Below, piece by piece: positions 11,772-23,108 of a DNA stretch of 64,000 nucleotides. This DNA is from Armillaria gallica (taxonomy: Eukaryota; Basidiomycota; Agaricomycetes; Agaricales; Physalacriaceae): positions 6,448,001 to 6,512,000 of the forward strand of contig JBANDB010000004.1 of NCBI GenBank assembly GCA_037576215.1, written 5' to 3'. The number at the start of each line of letters is the position of its first letter. Position 1 is the first letter of the stretch. Under the pieces are notes generated by a model. The model was not told the origin of the DNA and ran no database searches. It saw only the letters and a list, made by a program, of their open reading frames with translations. A program made the translations under genes and the position numbers.

Positions 11772-13435
11772 ATGAGGGATACCTACCAATACCGTAAACA
11801 CAGAAGGACTCTCATTGCGACCCTCCTCCACTACCACCCAGTCCTCATTGCATGCGCAGCATTCTCTATCACTACCGCTATCTTCTTCGCCTACTATTTG
11901 GGGTACTTTTCAACTTTCCTCGTATATCTTCCATTTGTGACAGTATGTGTACCGGCATTAGCAATATTTGACGCCGCACATATCTCTGACTGGTCTCGGT
12001 GGACCTCACGGAGAAGAACACGATTCCGACTGTGCTTTATATGGTGTCTCTTCCTTCTCCTCGTACCGATGTACCCTTCCTCCTCTTACCTCCGCAATGA
12101 CGCCTCCATATCCCCCCTTCCGTCGAACGGCACGTATTATATCGCAGCCAATCTGTATAATTCAGCAAAGGTCTTACCCGCGTGGACGAAGGAAATGAAG
12201 CTCCTCATCGATCACATTGGCCGACAAAACGTCTTCGTATCTATTTACGAGTCAAATTCCGATGATGGGACGCAGGAGATTCTGCGTATGTTCCAGAAAG
12301 AACTCGATGAGCAGGGCGTCGGGAACCACATGGTGGTGCAGGAGGGAATAAGGGATAGGTGGGGACTGAACAGTCCCGGACGGATCTCCTACATGGCGGA
12401 TATTAGGAACAAGGTTCTGGAACCTTTACGCGTCATGGGCGATCAAGATGGGAAGACATTTACCAAAGTCCTGTTTTTCAACGATGTTTATTTTGACTGG
12501 AGTCGGTCTTTTCGTTTAATGTCCGTCTCTTCGCGTATCCTAACTTCCCCTTTTCAATAGGAGCTATTGCACGATTAATCCGTACGAAGGACGGAGATTA
12601 TGACCTTGCTTGTGCTCTTGACTTTGATGGAGTGGGACTATATGATATGTAAGTCTTTCTCTGTTACGCGACATTTCCCCCTTACACTTCTATCAGTTGG
12701 GTAGTACGTGACGCTTGTGGAAGGACAGCGAAAGAAATCTGGCCGTACTTTTCCTCAGACTCTCGTGCTGTGAAAAGCCTCCGGAAAGGTGAACCCATCG
12801 AGGTTGCCAGCTGTTGGAATGGAGTGGCTGTTTTCGACGCGACGTGGTTCCTTGCGGGGTCCTTGCCCAGTAAGCCCGCAGCATACTCTCTTTGTCATTT
12901 CTCATCATTTTTGTTAGAGTTGGACCGAAGCAACCCTACGCCTACCGGAGACTATCTACCCCCGCTACCGTTGCGATTTAGAGGCAGCACCGAATGCACG
13001 TCGTCGGAGTGTTATCTTATAGCTATTGACATGCATTTCTGGAACACTCCCCACCGCCCGAAAATATACGTTAACCCTCAGGTCAACGTCGGTAAGTCCT
13101 AAAAGAAATATTTTTTTGTGATTACGCTAACACTGGCTTGTAGCTTATGATTCTCTGAATTTTCTCTTTCACACAAGGTTAGAACACTTGATGCTGTCGA
13201 AACCGTGGCGCCTTGTATGGCAAGATTGGATTGGGCATAGAATGTTCGGGTGGCTGAGCGACTGGATTTGGCTCAAGGAGGATAGATGTTCCGGCAAACG
13301 TGGCTCAGAAGTCTTCGTGGAGGCGGATTATTGTAGGTAATGTTGCTGTGACTGTGGTTTATACCGTTCAGAGGTTAGGCTATTTTAGCTGCCTCTGATC
13401 ATGACCTCTACATCAAGGCCTTAGACTGGTGCTGA
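11772..13435 (+). CDS. CAP59-like mannosyltransferase (GT69)
   Basis: Family 69 glycosyltransferase related to cryptococcal CAP59 and CMT1 alpha-1,3-mannosyltransferase, a Golgi enzyme that adds mannose to cell-surface glycans. The N-terminus is a hydrophobic region with two or three membrane segments (about residues 20-65 and 85-105). The luminal domain shows the family blocks YYIAANLYNSAKVLPAW, FVSIYESNSDDGTQEIL, KVLFFNDVYFDW, ACALDFDGVGLYD, WVVRDACG, ASCWNGVAVFDA and ECYLIAIDMHFW. The last exon (AASDHDLYIKALDWC) is reached by using the donor GTAGGT just after TTATT near 13331; an unspliced reading stops at once. Introns also occur near 12500-12560, 12650-12700, 12870-12915 and 13092-13143. 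About 465 residues, normal for the family. Confidence 0.88.
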
Positions 13436-13980
13436 CCAGACCTTTGACGACAATACTACTGACACACGTTGTTAGTCTTGAAATAATTCGGGCTAGGGCA
13501 ATATATTAGGATTCCATTCTTCGCTTACGTACTATTAAACCCGACTCCATAGTTCGTGTGCGTCTATCACAAAGCCGTTTGCGAGTATACTTATCTACAA
13601 CCCTTCACCGAGCTACAGTGGTTCTAATCACTAGGTTATAGTCGAAATACTTAGTATCAATAGTAGGGTCAAACTCGCAATTTGAAAGCGGTTCTGACTG
13701 TCTCCGTCGATACAATGGAGGCCTCTGTGATGGGTTTCAATCACGTAAGATGTAAGGAATGGTTCCTATCTATACCAATCCGAGCCTCTAAGATGCGAGC
13801 TGTCAGCTACCACCGCTTCGTTGGTCCTTGTCGGAAATAAAATGAGGTACGTAGATACGATGAGATACATCCCGGAATATTGAATATCGAATCAAATCAT
13901 AAAAAATTAACTGCACAGTTGAGTGCACACTGCGGGCTTTAAAGTTTGAACCCACAACGTCGCGACTCACATTATTAAAG
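13436..13980. other. intergenic, AT-rich
   Basis: No gene supported between the mannosyltransferase and the tRNA-Ala gene. Confidence 0.4.
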
Positions 13981-13985
13981 AAAAA
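13981..13985 (-). terminator. Pol III oligo-T terminator of tRNA-Ala
   Basis: Five T residues on the minus strand begin four bases past the discriminator base of the tRNA, the usual RNA polymerase III stop. Confidence 0.8.
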
Positions 13986-13988
13986 TAT

Positions 13989-14086
13989 GGACACATTGGG
14001 AATTGAACCCAACACCTCCCGCACTAAAGTATAGTTGAGACAGCTTATGCTAAGCGGGCGTGATAAACCAACTACACCATGTGCCC
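13989..14086 (-). tRNA. tRNA-Ala (anticodon AGC) with intron
   Basis: The minus strand folds as a complete tRNA: acceptor GGGCACA with TGTGTCC including the G3:U70 wobble pair that is the alanine identity element, D arm with box A TGGTGTAGTTGG, anticodon stem CCCGC/GCGGG, a five-base variable loop, T stem TTGGG/CCCAA with loop TTCAATT, and discriminator A. The loop reads TTAGCA, anticodon AGC, followed by an intron of about 24 nt one base 3' of the anticodon (standard position). Minus-strand T5 follows. Confidence 0.95.
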
Positions 14087-14172
14087 AACACCATTTATTG
14101 ATCATATATATACTAAAATAATCCTGTCTTTCTTCGGTTGATAAACCAGGCCAATATCGACTCGGCGTACAT

Positions 14173-15465
14173 TAGGGCTCCAACCATTTTCATTTGGAAT
14201 AGTTTACAAACTGTTTAAACCATTTATTTTACCGTTTTATTTTTGAGAGGGGCCACAAACAGTAAACAAAGGGTAAACCAAATGGTAAAGGGTTTCAGGA
14301 TCACATGCCATCTGAGCAGTTGAAAGTAATGTTTCAATAGCCTTGGAATATGAGGATATCAGTAGAGAGAGAATGAGAGAGAATGAAGGCATGATATCTT
14401 GAAGCAATCTCAAAGTCTATGCCCACATATAGACATGTGCTTCTTCAACAATTCGGCACAGCGCAATCTGTGTGACAGAAGTGTCACAACTGCTTGCTGG
14501 TTCCTCATACATGCTCTTTTATGGACATTTTGGACATCAGAATGAGTGAAAATGTAATATTTACGAGCATATAGAACCTACAGATTATATTACCTTGCTT
14601 GTCAAGGTCTCTGTGGGTCTAAAATCCGTGATTACCAAGCGTAAATTATCACATGATGTGATGTAATAGCGGTGTAATACTCCGTCATGCACTGTCGCGA
14701 CAAATACCACTCAAGTTACTATTGATCGATGGGAAGTGCAACTCTGGTCAGAAGTGCAACTTTCGTAAATGTCGACCTCCTACAGGCCGCATTGACTACA
14801 TGTTCCTCCTGTAGATTTATTTTAGAGTACCTATAGATGATATGTACAAGTCTATTAAGTCAGATCGGTTTTCCGTTGAGTTCATTATAATCAGGAATCT
14901 TTATATGGTGCCCAATCGACTCAAAAATGAGCTGCACATCGCGTTCTTGCCTCGTATTGATACAGTGAGATGCTGGGTGATTTTGAGAGATTTATACAAG
15001 CTCAAGTGCCGATCACGGCTTCGCCGCGGTTGCGGTGTACCGGGAATCCTATCAGTTTTTGGTGAACATGATGAAGCCCACTTTGGAGGGTGAGTGCACC
15101 CAGTACTGCTTCTCTCCAAGTTCTCTCCAGCTGGGATGACATGCTCAAATCATATAAGTACCACGCTCCCTTCTTCATGTCTTGTGAAATTCTGTCCTCA
15201 GATATTGGTAGCGTATTGTTGATCTATAAAATCAAATTATCATACTCGAAAGAGAAAGGCATGAACACCGCTCAAGCAAGGTATCAAAGTTGTCGACCGA
15301 CGACCGCTAGTATCCAATGCTCAGAGTATCTCTGGATTGATACCTGTATTAAATCATGTGACACAACCCTTTACAACAGTTTATAAATAGTTTATAAAAT
15401 GTTATTTACCATTTCCATTTATTTTGCCCTGACCGGCAAACAGAAACTAAATGGTTGGAGCCCTA
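14173..15465. mobile_element. non-autonomous hAT-type DNA transposon (1.29 kb)
   Basis: Ends are perfect inverted repeats TAGGGCTCCAACCATTT. The 8-bp target duplication GCGTACAT lies immediately outside both ends (14165-14172 and 15466-15473). An 8-bp duplication plus TAGGG termini is the hAT signature. Subterminal regions are rich in TTTA/AAAC motifs such as GTTTACAAACTGTTTAAAC. The interior has frames up to about 98 codons, none resembling a hAT transposase, so it would need a transposase supplied elsewhere. It sits between tRNA-Ala and the unknown gene at 15478, whose stop codon is only five bases beyond the duplication. Confidence 0.88.
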
Positions 15466-15477
15466 GCGTACATCCGA

Positions 15478-16660
15478 CTAGTCATACTTTGGCATAGAAT
15501 CATGGCGTCGTGACCGTATGCCCCACAGCCCACTTCGGAATTCATATACATGTCCTGAACCATGAGCAACGGATGGGTCATATTTTACCGACATATCGAG
15601 ATAACCTTCAAAGACCTCACAAAGTTCGATCCCAAGCGCATTATTCTCTCTACCGTTGTACACTGCGGTCCACACAGGCGAGCAGCTCATCTTGAAGACA
15701 CCTCCGGACGTGGACACGATTCCCGTTGTGGGAATGAACGCGTTCCCCACCACCGATTCGACGGTTTCCCCATCCCGATGCTGGGGGAAGTTGGCTATAT
15801 CGCATTTGAACGCGTCGGAAAGCGCGAGGGAACTGATAGCTAGTTCATCGATCTCCTGGGACATTGTACCGAAACACCACATGCGACCTTTCTCGTTGGG
15901 GCTCTGAACGTTCGGGAGGTCCGGTATGAAACATCGAATACCACCATCCATGATACCCTGGCTCTGCCGCATTGAGAGGACGTCGAAAATTGCTTCGTAA
16001 TCGGGTTGGACACTGTTCCCAGCTGCACGACCCAGTGATTTGTGGGTGATTGGCCAGAAGTCAAAACTGCCGAGTTTGTAGGGAGACTCTGGGGGAATGA
16101 TTTGGAGTGGCGTGGACGGGTTCAAGGCGACAGTGGGTCGACGCGCGTTTGCGTTTGCACGGGGACGGTTCCTCGGTCCTGCTTTGGGAGAACCTAGGCC
16201 TCTCAGGCGTGAGGGTTTGCCGATGGGAGGCAATATTGCCTAGAGGTCGTTAACGAATGAGTGGCAGATCGCAGCTAGACACTTACGTTGCTTCTGACGC
16301 GCTTTGAGGACTGGCCTTCATCCTCCTCGCCTGCGTCGGAGGGCGCGCGACGTTTCTTACCTTTATCTGGCATCTGGAGTCGCTTCAGTACTGGCACGAT
16401 TATATTACGGACATTCTCACCTTTCTCGAGATTGCTGTTGAAGGTTAGTGTGAGAGTAAGTAGTTGGGGTGGCGTTAGAGCCTAACTTGGTGCATTAAGA
16501 ATGTTGTGCTGAATGACAAAGGCTGGTGCCACCCGGATGATGGTGCCCTTGTTCCCTTTGTCGGACTGTACCTCTACTGTCAAGTTCAGGGCGTTACTGA
16601 AAAAAAGGCTGGCTCCGAAGAGTGACCTGAAAGTTCGTCTTAATCACCAACATGTCGGCT
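15478..16660 (-). CDS. uncharacterised, probably nuclear protein
   Basis: I do not recognise a family. From the C-terminus back: a long exon (about 15478-16233; ends MPKYD) preceded by an Arg/Pro-rich segment (RLRGLGSPKAGPRNRPRAN), then an exon with a basic/acidic block (KGKKRRAPSDAGEEDEG, SSKRVRSN) typical of a nuclear localisation signal, then an N-terminal exon with TVEVQSDKGNKGTIIRVAP. Total about 400 residues. At the N-terminus an ATG near 16652 gives seven codons, then needs a one-base shift near 16627 to enter the long frame; either an exon was missed upstream, the base call is wrong, or the gene is damaged. The 3' end abuts a hAT element, so its 3' UTR and poly(A) site may lie in transposon DNA. 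Confidence 0.6.
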
Positions 16661-17199
16661 CGCTCAAAAATATTTTACAAGTCATGCGAAAATAGGGGCA
16701 ACGCGCAAACAAGCCTGAAAATACTCTAGTAGAGCAAAGACGAAGAGAAATATCCAGCACGGCAGCTGCCTCAGGCCTCAGGATTGGTCGGTCACCAGTC
16801 AAAGTCCTCTGCTGTGACGTGAATCGAAAACACAAATAAATCGCTGCCGTTACATTACAAAGTCCGATTATAATTGCTCGCAAATACCTGTCGATATAAG
16901 GAATGTTTAGAATTCCCCCCTGCTCCGATCCTTCGAGTTCTTACCTCTACGCGTAGGATATTAAACTGGAACTTTCAATACAGTACTGAGACTTTCGGCT
17001 TCGGCTACCTCCGTGTTCTTCGGAACAAGACAGGAGTAACAAGAAAATTTTTGGGAGTGGAGGGGGGAGCGCGACGGGCGGAGCATAATCGATGATCGAC
17101 TAGCTATGATTGGTCAGCGCTCCCCCGCATCTCTGTTTCTCACCACCATCATCGACAGAAATTCGCAAATTTTACTCAACCAACGAATCAACAACAAAT
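16661..17199. other. divergent intergenic region
   Basis: Shared upstream region of the minus-strand unknown gene and plus-strand ornithine aminotransferase; it could act as a two-way promoter. No gene or RNA seen. Confidence 0.4.
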
Positions 17200-19132
17200 A
17201 TGTCTCCAACTGCTATCACCAGCACCAATGGCCACTCCAACGGGGTCAAGAACGGCACCAAGAATGTCGAGAAGGTCTCCGGCAACGGACGTAGCATCCA
17301 CTTGACATCGACAGACGTTATACAGATGGAGAGCAAGTACGGAGCACACAAGTGAGTATTCCTTTATTCTCCTTGTTTCTTGCTGGACGTGAGGAGAGCC
17401 ATGATCGTGTGCAGGGAAGGACGCCACAGGGCCGTGAATCGTCGCCGCCCTTTATAACATTTCGTCGTTCGTATCTGTTCCATTTATACAACATCCACTG
17501 ACCTGCGGCTTTTTTGCCATCATCAGCTACCATCCGTTACCCGTCGTCTTCGATTCCGCAAAAGGCGCCAAGTGAGTTCTTTTTGCCGCCGAAATCTGCT
17601 TGATCTGATTGGATCCTGATAGAGTATGGGATCCAGAAGGCAGGGAGTACATCGACATGCTTTCTGCCTATTCGTCAGTATTTTCCCCCTTCAATTGCTT
17701 CGATTTTTCTCACATGTGGTAATAGGGCCGTAAACCAGGGACATTGTCACCCAAAGATTGTGGCAACCCTCATCGAACAGGCCCAGAAACTTACCCTTTC
17801 ATCTCGGGCCTTCTACAATAGCGTCTTTGGACGCTTCGCTCAGCAGATCACAGAGATGTTCAGCTATGATATGGTTCTGCCCATGAACACTGGCGCAGAG
17901 GCTGTCGAAACATCGCTGAAGCTCGCACGTAAGTGGGCCTATATGAAGAAGGGTGTTCCCGAAGGCCAGGCTGTAATTCTGAGCGTGGAGGGTAACTTTC
18001 ACGGACGGACGCTAGGTGTCATCAGGTGCGTTTCTTTTACTTTATGGGGAATCTCCGCTGAGTTAATTCATGAAAGATAGTATGAGTACCGATCCGGACA
18101 GCCGCACTGGTTTCGGACCTTACCTCGAGGGTGTCGGGCCGACGTATCTGGACGGCCACCAGCTGAACACCATCAGATACGGCGTGGTGGAGGATTTGGA
18201 GCGAGCGCTTGAGTTGCATGGCAAGAATGTCGCAGCTTTCCTAGTAGAGCCGATACAGGGTGAAGCTGGGTCCGTGGTTTCAGCTACCATTTATTTATAT
18301 TTGACTGACACATTCGTGGTAGAATTGTTGTTCCCGAAGAGGGATATCTCTCACGGGTGCATGCTTTGTGCAAGAAGCACAACGTGCTCCTCATCTGTGA
18401 TGAGATCCAGACGGGATTATGTCGAACGGGTAAGATGCTGGATTGCCAGTATGACAACGTCCGACCGGATATGGTCCTGCTGGGCAAGGCCTTGTCGGGC
18501 GGAATGTATCCCGTTTCTGCAGTCCTTGCCGATCGGGACATCATGCTTTGCATTAAGCCGGGCGAGCATGGAAGTACTTATGGAGGGTAAGTGCGTCTTT
18601 TCGCCTCTCCCACAGTGATTCATTTGTGTTGCAGAAACCCGCTGGGATGTGCCGTAGCGATGACGGCTCTCAAAGTACTCGTTGATGAACGCCTGGCGGA
18701 GCGTGCGACGGTGCTAGGAGAGCTCTTCCGAAATTCAGTTACAAAGCTCAATTCCCCGCTGGTGCAGACTGTGCGCGGAAGAGGGCTACTGAACGCGGTC
18801 GTTATAGACGAGAGTAAGAGTCGCAAAGGACGTACGGCATGGCAGCTGTGCCTGCTTTTGAAGAGTCGAGGTGTGTTGGCGAAACCGACGCATGTGAATA
18901 TGTAAGATTAGATTTCGTTCTCTCTTTTTCGTGTTCTTACCTGGGGTTTTGCAGTATTCGGTTCGCGCCTCCACTGGTGATATCGGAGGAGGATCTGTTG
19001 AAGGCTGTTAGAATCATCGGGGAATGTTTGGAGGATCTTGACAAGGTATAATGATTTCAGTTCATCACAAAGGTTATTGTATTGATAATCTCTTAGGTGG
19101 ATGTCATTCCGGACGAAGATGAGGGTCATTAG
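17200..19132 (+). CDS. CAR2: ornithine aminotransferase
   Basis: PLP-dependent class III aminotransferase that converts ornithine plus 2-oxoglutarate to glutamate semialdehyde and glutamate, in arginine catabolism and proline supply. The spliced protein is about 460 residues, the family's normal size. Signatures: [86 protein letters not shown] (Asp binding the pyridine nitrogen) and [16 protein letters not shown] with the Schiff-base Lys. The start at 17200 opens [15 protein letters not shown]; this N-terminus is Asn/Gly/Lys-rich and not a clear mitochondrial presequence, consistent with the cytosolic fungal enzyme. At least eight short introns interrupt it (for example after YGAHN at 17353). 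The last exon ends [10 protein letters not shown]. Confidence 0.96.
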
Positions 19133-20017
19133 GTGGCCGGTGTTGCGTGTACTACTACTTACTGTGTTATCTACACGGCATTGTGTTTGTTTCGAATAGA
19201 ATGCATGCGTGTACGACTAATGGAGCTCATGCAAGGCTAACTGACATACTCCATCACTTATCTGATTGATGACGCTAATTCTCCCGTCTTTCCCAAGCCC
19301 CGATGCCCGATGCATGGTCTAAATCGTTTGAGGTAGAACGAATACCGGACCGAGCTTGACGCTCTTCATTTCCCCCTTGTCTTTGCGTAATTACGAACAT
19401 TCGGAATCGTTTCGTATAATGGGTACTCTTCGGAGGGAGCGTTTCCGCTAGTGGCGCTGAATGCGAATGCAATCCATGGTTCTTGAGAAGAGATAAAGAG
19501 ACTCGGAACGCAACATTTATCTCTCGAAACATTAAAGCGCGCACAATTGCGAGAAGAGTGATTGCCAATAAGTAGATATTGTAGATATTGTTGAGCGTGA
19601 TTGAAATTTCTCCATGAATATCTGAACTGCCGTGTTCGTAGCAAGGGGGGAAGGGTGGTTCGACCAACACCACCATCGAAACAGCGTGGCGAGATTGTGG
19701 GGCTGTCAAGACCGTTTGTCTCTCTGGTAAGGGTTGAAAACCTCACTTGGCTCTGGGTGATGTTGAATGAAGACCCGATGGTTCCTTCGAAGGAGTCTCT
19801 TCTGATTTCGTCGATGTATAATGCCTTTTCCTTTCGGTAAGATCTCATGGCGCTCGTAGCCGTTTTGTACCTGCGGAGAGATCGGACCGGTCACCGTACA
19901 ATAGATCGAGCAGGACCGAAGTGCCAGGCCTCGGCTTCCTGAGATCTTCTCCGAAAGGCACCAAATATGGTTTCGGACCGACACCTGCCGCATATGCCGA
20001 TCACCCAAATTACAACC
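19133..20017. other. intergenic with ambiguous minus-strand frames
   Basis: Two overlapping minus-strand frames (19275-19709 and 19366-19848) are open for 144-160 codons, one with a single hydrophobic stretch, but neither resembles a known family and no convincing splice model joins them. I leave them uncalled. Confidence 0.35.
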
Positions 20018-20025
20018 TATAAATA
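20018..20025 (+). promoter_or_regulatory. TATA-like box of the FIST-like gene
   Basis: TATAAATA about 80-125 bp upstream of the two candidate start codons (20102, 20144). Confidence 0.45.
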
Positions 20026-20101
20026 CCACAGACATTTGCGCGGATTTCGCAGCCCCGCTTTCCTTCCTTCTTTTATGTCGAACTCGTGTCGGGTCCAATG
20101 A

Positions 20102-21508
20102 TTGCGTTTCCTTGAAGAATTCCCTGCTTTTTTCCTGCGAATTATGTTGGTTCACGCGAGCACCGTTTTTTCCCGCTCTTCAACGACCATTTTGAATCAT
20201 ATTTCCCAGCTTGCTGGCCAGTATTCTCGCCACCACCTCCTGTTTTCGCTTTCTCCCGATGTCGATGCGTCGGAACTCTCTCAACTCGTGCAAAATTTGA
20301 CTACATTTTCTTCGAATGTCGTTGGCTGCCTCTCAGCACCAGCATCTGTCGGTACGGTATCTTGTTCACTGGCGATTTTCGACGGAAATTGTGTCCCTTT
20401 TCGTTCAACTATTCCTGGTGTACCGTCGCCTCAGGTTGGACGATGGCATTCATTCAGAAAGAAGGACAAAGACACCCCGTCCTTTGAAGAAGAACACGGA
20501 GAAAGTGTGGATTGGACACATGTATGGAGCAAGAGAACGTCAACACTGGAATTGCCAGATACTCTACAGGATCTACAGTGCGTACCTACGCTGTTTCCTT
20601 GATTTTCTCTAATATACTCTTCTAGGCGAGATTCTGTGGATGCTCTGATCTACTTCTCGGACGCGGCCCCTGAGGGATTAAGGAGTTCATTTCATGCGAA
20701 TTTTCCGGCAGCCTCGAAGGTACATCTTACATTTTGAAATGCTTAATTACAGGTATTAATTCACGAAGAGCAGTTGGGTCTTGTCCCCACTTCTACGCCG
20801 TTTATCACCGGGCGCCCTGTGACCCTTTTCCAGAACCAGCGGATATGGGACTCAGGCGCGGTTGGCATCGCGTTAACCAACGCGAAAAATGTTCGTTGTA
20901 TGCTCGATTATCACGGACTAGTCTCCTTGTCCTCAGTCATGACCGTAACGGAGACCGAGGGCAACTTGGTGAACACGTTGGATCGACAGAACCCTACTCA
21001 ACTCTTACTCTCAGCTATACGAGAGCATAATCTAGCTGTGACGTCTCTAAAAACCGAGGAAGAATTTTATCTAATGACGGAGGACACCCAGATTGTCAGT
21101 ATATGCTGCTTCTTGTGATCTACTGCTTGGCTCATTCATTTCGGAAGGCATACACCATAACCGCTGGTGATCCCTCCCGTGGTACAATATCCCTGAACAC
21201 CGACCAAGGTCCTGACATCGGTTCTCGTGTTCGAGTAGGCCTTACGTCTATCTTCGATCTAATATCTGCCTAACATGGGTTATCCATAGTTCTATCATCG
21301 GCCAAAATCCTCGTCGGGGAGGAAATTGACCTTCGAGGCACCGCGAGCGACCATGTTCAAGTTCATGGTAGCAGATGATAGTGTTTCTGTGCAGAGCGAC
21401 GCTATCTTGGATGGTGTCTTCTTTTCTGCGAGTGAGAACGGGTTTTTGTACCAACAGCATGCAGCTTGTACCATTCCAGGCGCAACGGCGACGCTAGAGA
21501 TTGAATGA
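20102..21508 (+). CDS. FIST-domain-like protein
   Basis: The spliced product (about 400 residues) resembles fungal FIST (F-box and intracellular signal transduction) domain proteins, a presumed small-ligand sensory fold. Supporting blocks: LLFSLSPDVDASELSQLVQ, a Cys/Gly-rich NVVGCLSAP, DALIYFSDAAPEG, LGLVPTSTPFITGRPVTLF, GAVGIALTN, then a FIST_C-like part with NPTQLLLSAIREHN and ending GVFFSASENGFLYQQ. Two in-frame starts exist (20102 and 20144); the second, MLVHASTVFSRSS, looks more family-like and could serve as a mitochondrial leader. Introns lie near 20578-20625, 20720-20752, 21095-21145 and 21230-21285. The assignment rests on overall pattern, not on a diagnostic motif. Confidence 0.6.
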
Positions 21509-23108
21509 TGAGCATGCTGGAATGGCATGCAGGACGCCTAGCTGGGACAGGGCGAAGAGGTCATGTAAACCAGATGTTGTGGAAGTCCATTTTGTGCTTG
21601 AGGAGTGCACAAACATTGATTTCAGGAGTAGCTGACTACGGAGACGCGATTTTCGTTTCACCTACTGTCCACATACAATGTGAACAGTCCAACATGTGCT
21701 GTACAGGTGAACTTTTGTAGGTTCACTGATTATGATGGTCATTTCCTTCTTTTTCTTCACCTCATCCCCGCGATGCTTTGATGACTACGGAGCCTATTCA
21801 AACTCCGTGGCCGCTTTGTTAACCTCGTCGTTTGCATGCACCTTCAGAACTCTAGCCGTCCCGATGTTTTGTTTCTGATCCAGGGCTGGAGGGAGGTAAA
21901 GGTTAGTGAGGCACCTTCTGTGTGTCGGTCATGTTGCATATCCGACATAGGAACGGCATCGGCGGTGGCCTGACAAGTAATCGCCACGAATACTTCATGA
22001 TCTCCGGGTACTATCAGGGAAGCTCAACCGCACGGTTACCTCATTTTAAGCCGCCCTGGGGAGTATTGCTCATCCGTTCATTGGATCGGAGTCGTCTCCA
22101 TGGAGCAGACCGGCCTTCTCCTGGATCGGTGAGGGTCCGCCCCGTGGGCATGGTAATGAGTGCGTGCGAGGGCCCGCACTTCCCGCTATTGAGGTCCCCG
22201 CTTTCTACCATTACTTCTGTCAATGGTAGGGCCCAGGTGCGTACGGATCACCGTGAATTACTTCCCATATTAATGGATTCGCAGATGAGCTTGACTGATA
22301 CTGTGCCTCCATCATTCCTGGATCACCATAACGACACACCTATACTTGGGGTATGTATTGGCCGTGTGATGCGTTCGGACTTGGCAGTAATTGGCGCGAT
22401 GTAACCACCACGAAGGGGTCCACGTCTGCAGTGCCACCCTCCAGCGGCCTTTCATGGAGGCGACGTTCTGCTGTGTCTGTCTCCACGGGTGATGGGTTCT
22501 CCCCATGAACGCTCGTGAGGTCTTCGCTGGTTCTTTCTCAGCATCAGACGGAACTTCTCGTCGTTCTCTGTCAGAATCTCTCACCCGTTTCCTGCATCAT
22601 TTTGGTGGGATCTTGCATTAAGGTTTTGGGGCGCGGGACGCAAGCGCTTTTTGTAGCTAGTTAGCGCCATTCGGATACCACTTTGAGGGGCCATAATTTG
22701 CTGAATGAATCTCTTTGCCACGGGGGCCATATCGGATAATTAATAGTCGACCTGGCTAGATTATGCCCTCTTATGCCAGCGAGACGGAGCTCTGGAAAGT
22801 AGAGCAAAATCAAAGTAGAGATCATCAGCCGGGGTGGCGCTGCTGCATTCAGACTCCGCGCACACGTTTTCAATTTCAGGCTTGACGCCTGCTGACGCGT
22901 CCTGACTTGCCTCGAAAGGAGCTGCCGGATCCGAGCCCACAGTCATCATCGACGCAGCCTCCAATTTGTTTTTCACCCTCAGCCTCTCTTAACTGCCTGC
23001 TATCACTTCACCTTCCAGCTTTCAACCTGTGCTACCCACCGCCCCCTTCCTACTTCGCCACATTGGATCACCAAATCCAAGTCCCTTTCTTTCTTGCCTT
23101 CCACTTCC
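21509..23108. other. 1.6 kb intergenic region
   Basis: It contains an open 160-codon plus-strand frame (21922-22404) of unusual composition, no known domain, and a CT-rich promoter-like tract next to the following gene (22960-23100). No RNA gene or inverted repeat seen. Confidence 0.4.

Noticed and set aside
21922..22404. 160-codon plus-strand frame
   Set aside because: Unusual composition, no domain, no splice sites or promoter context; likely chance.
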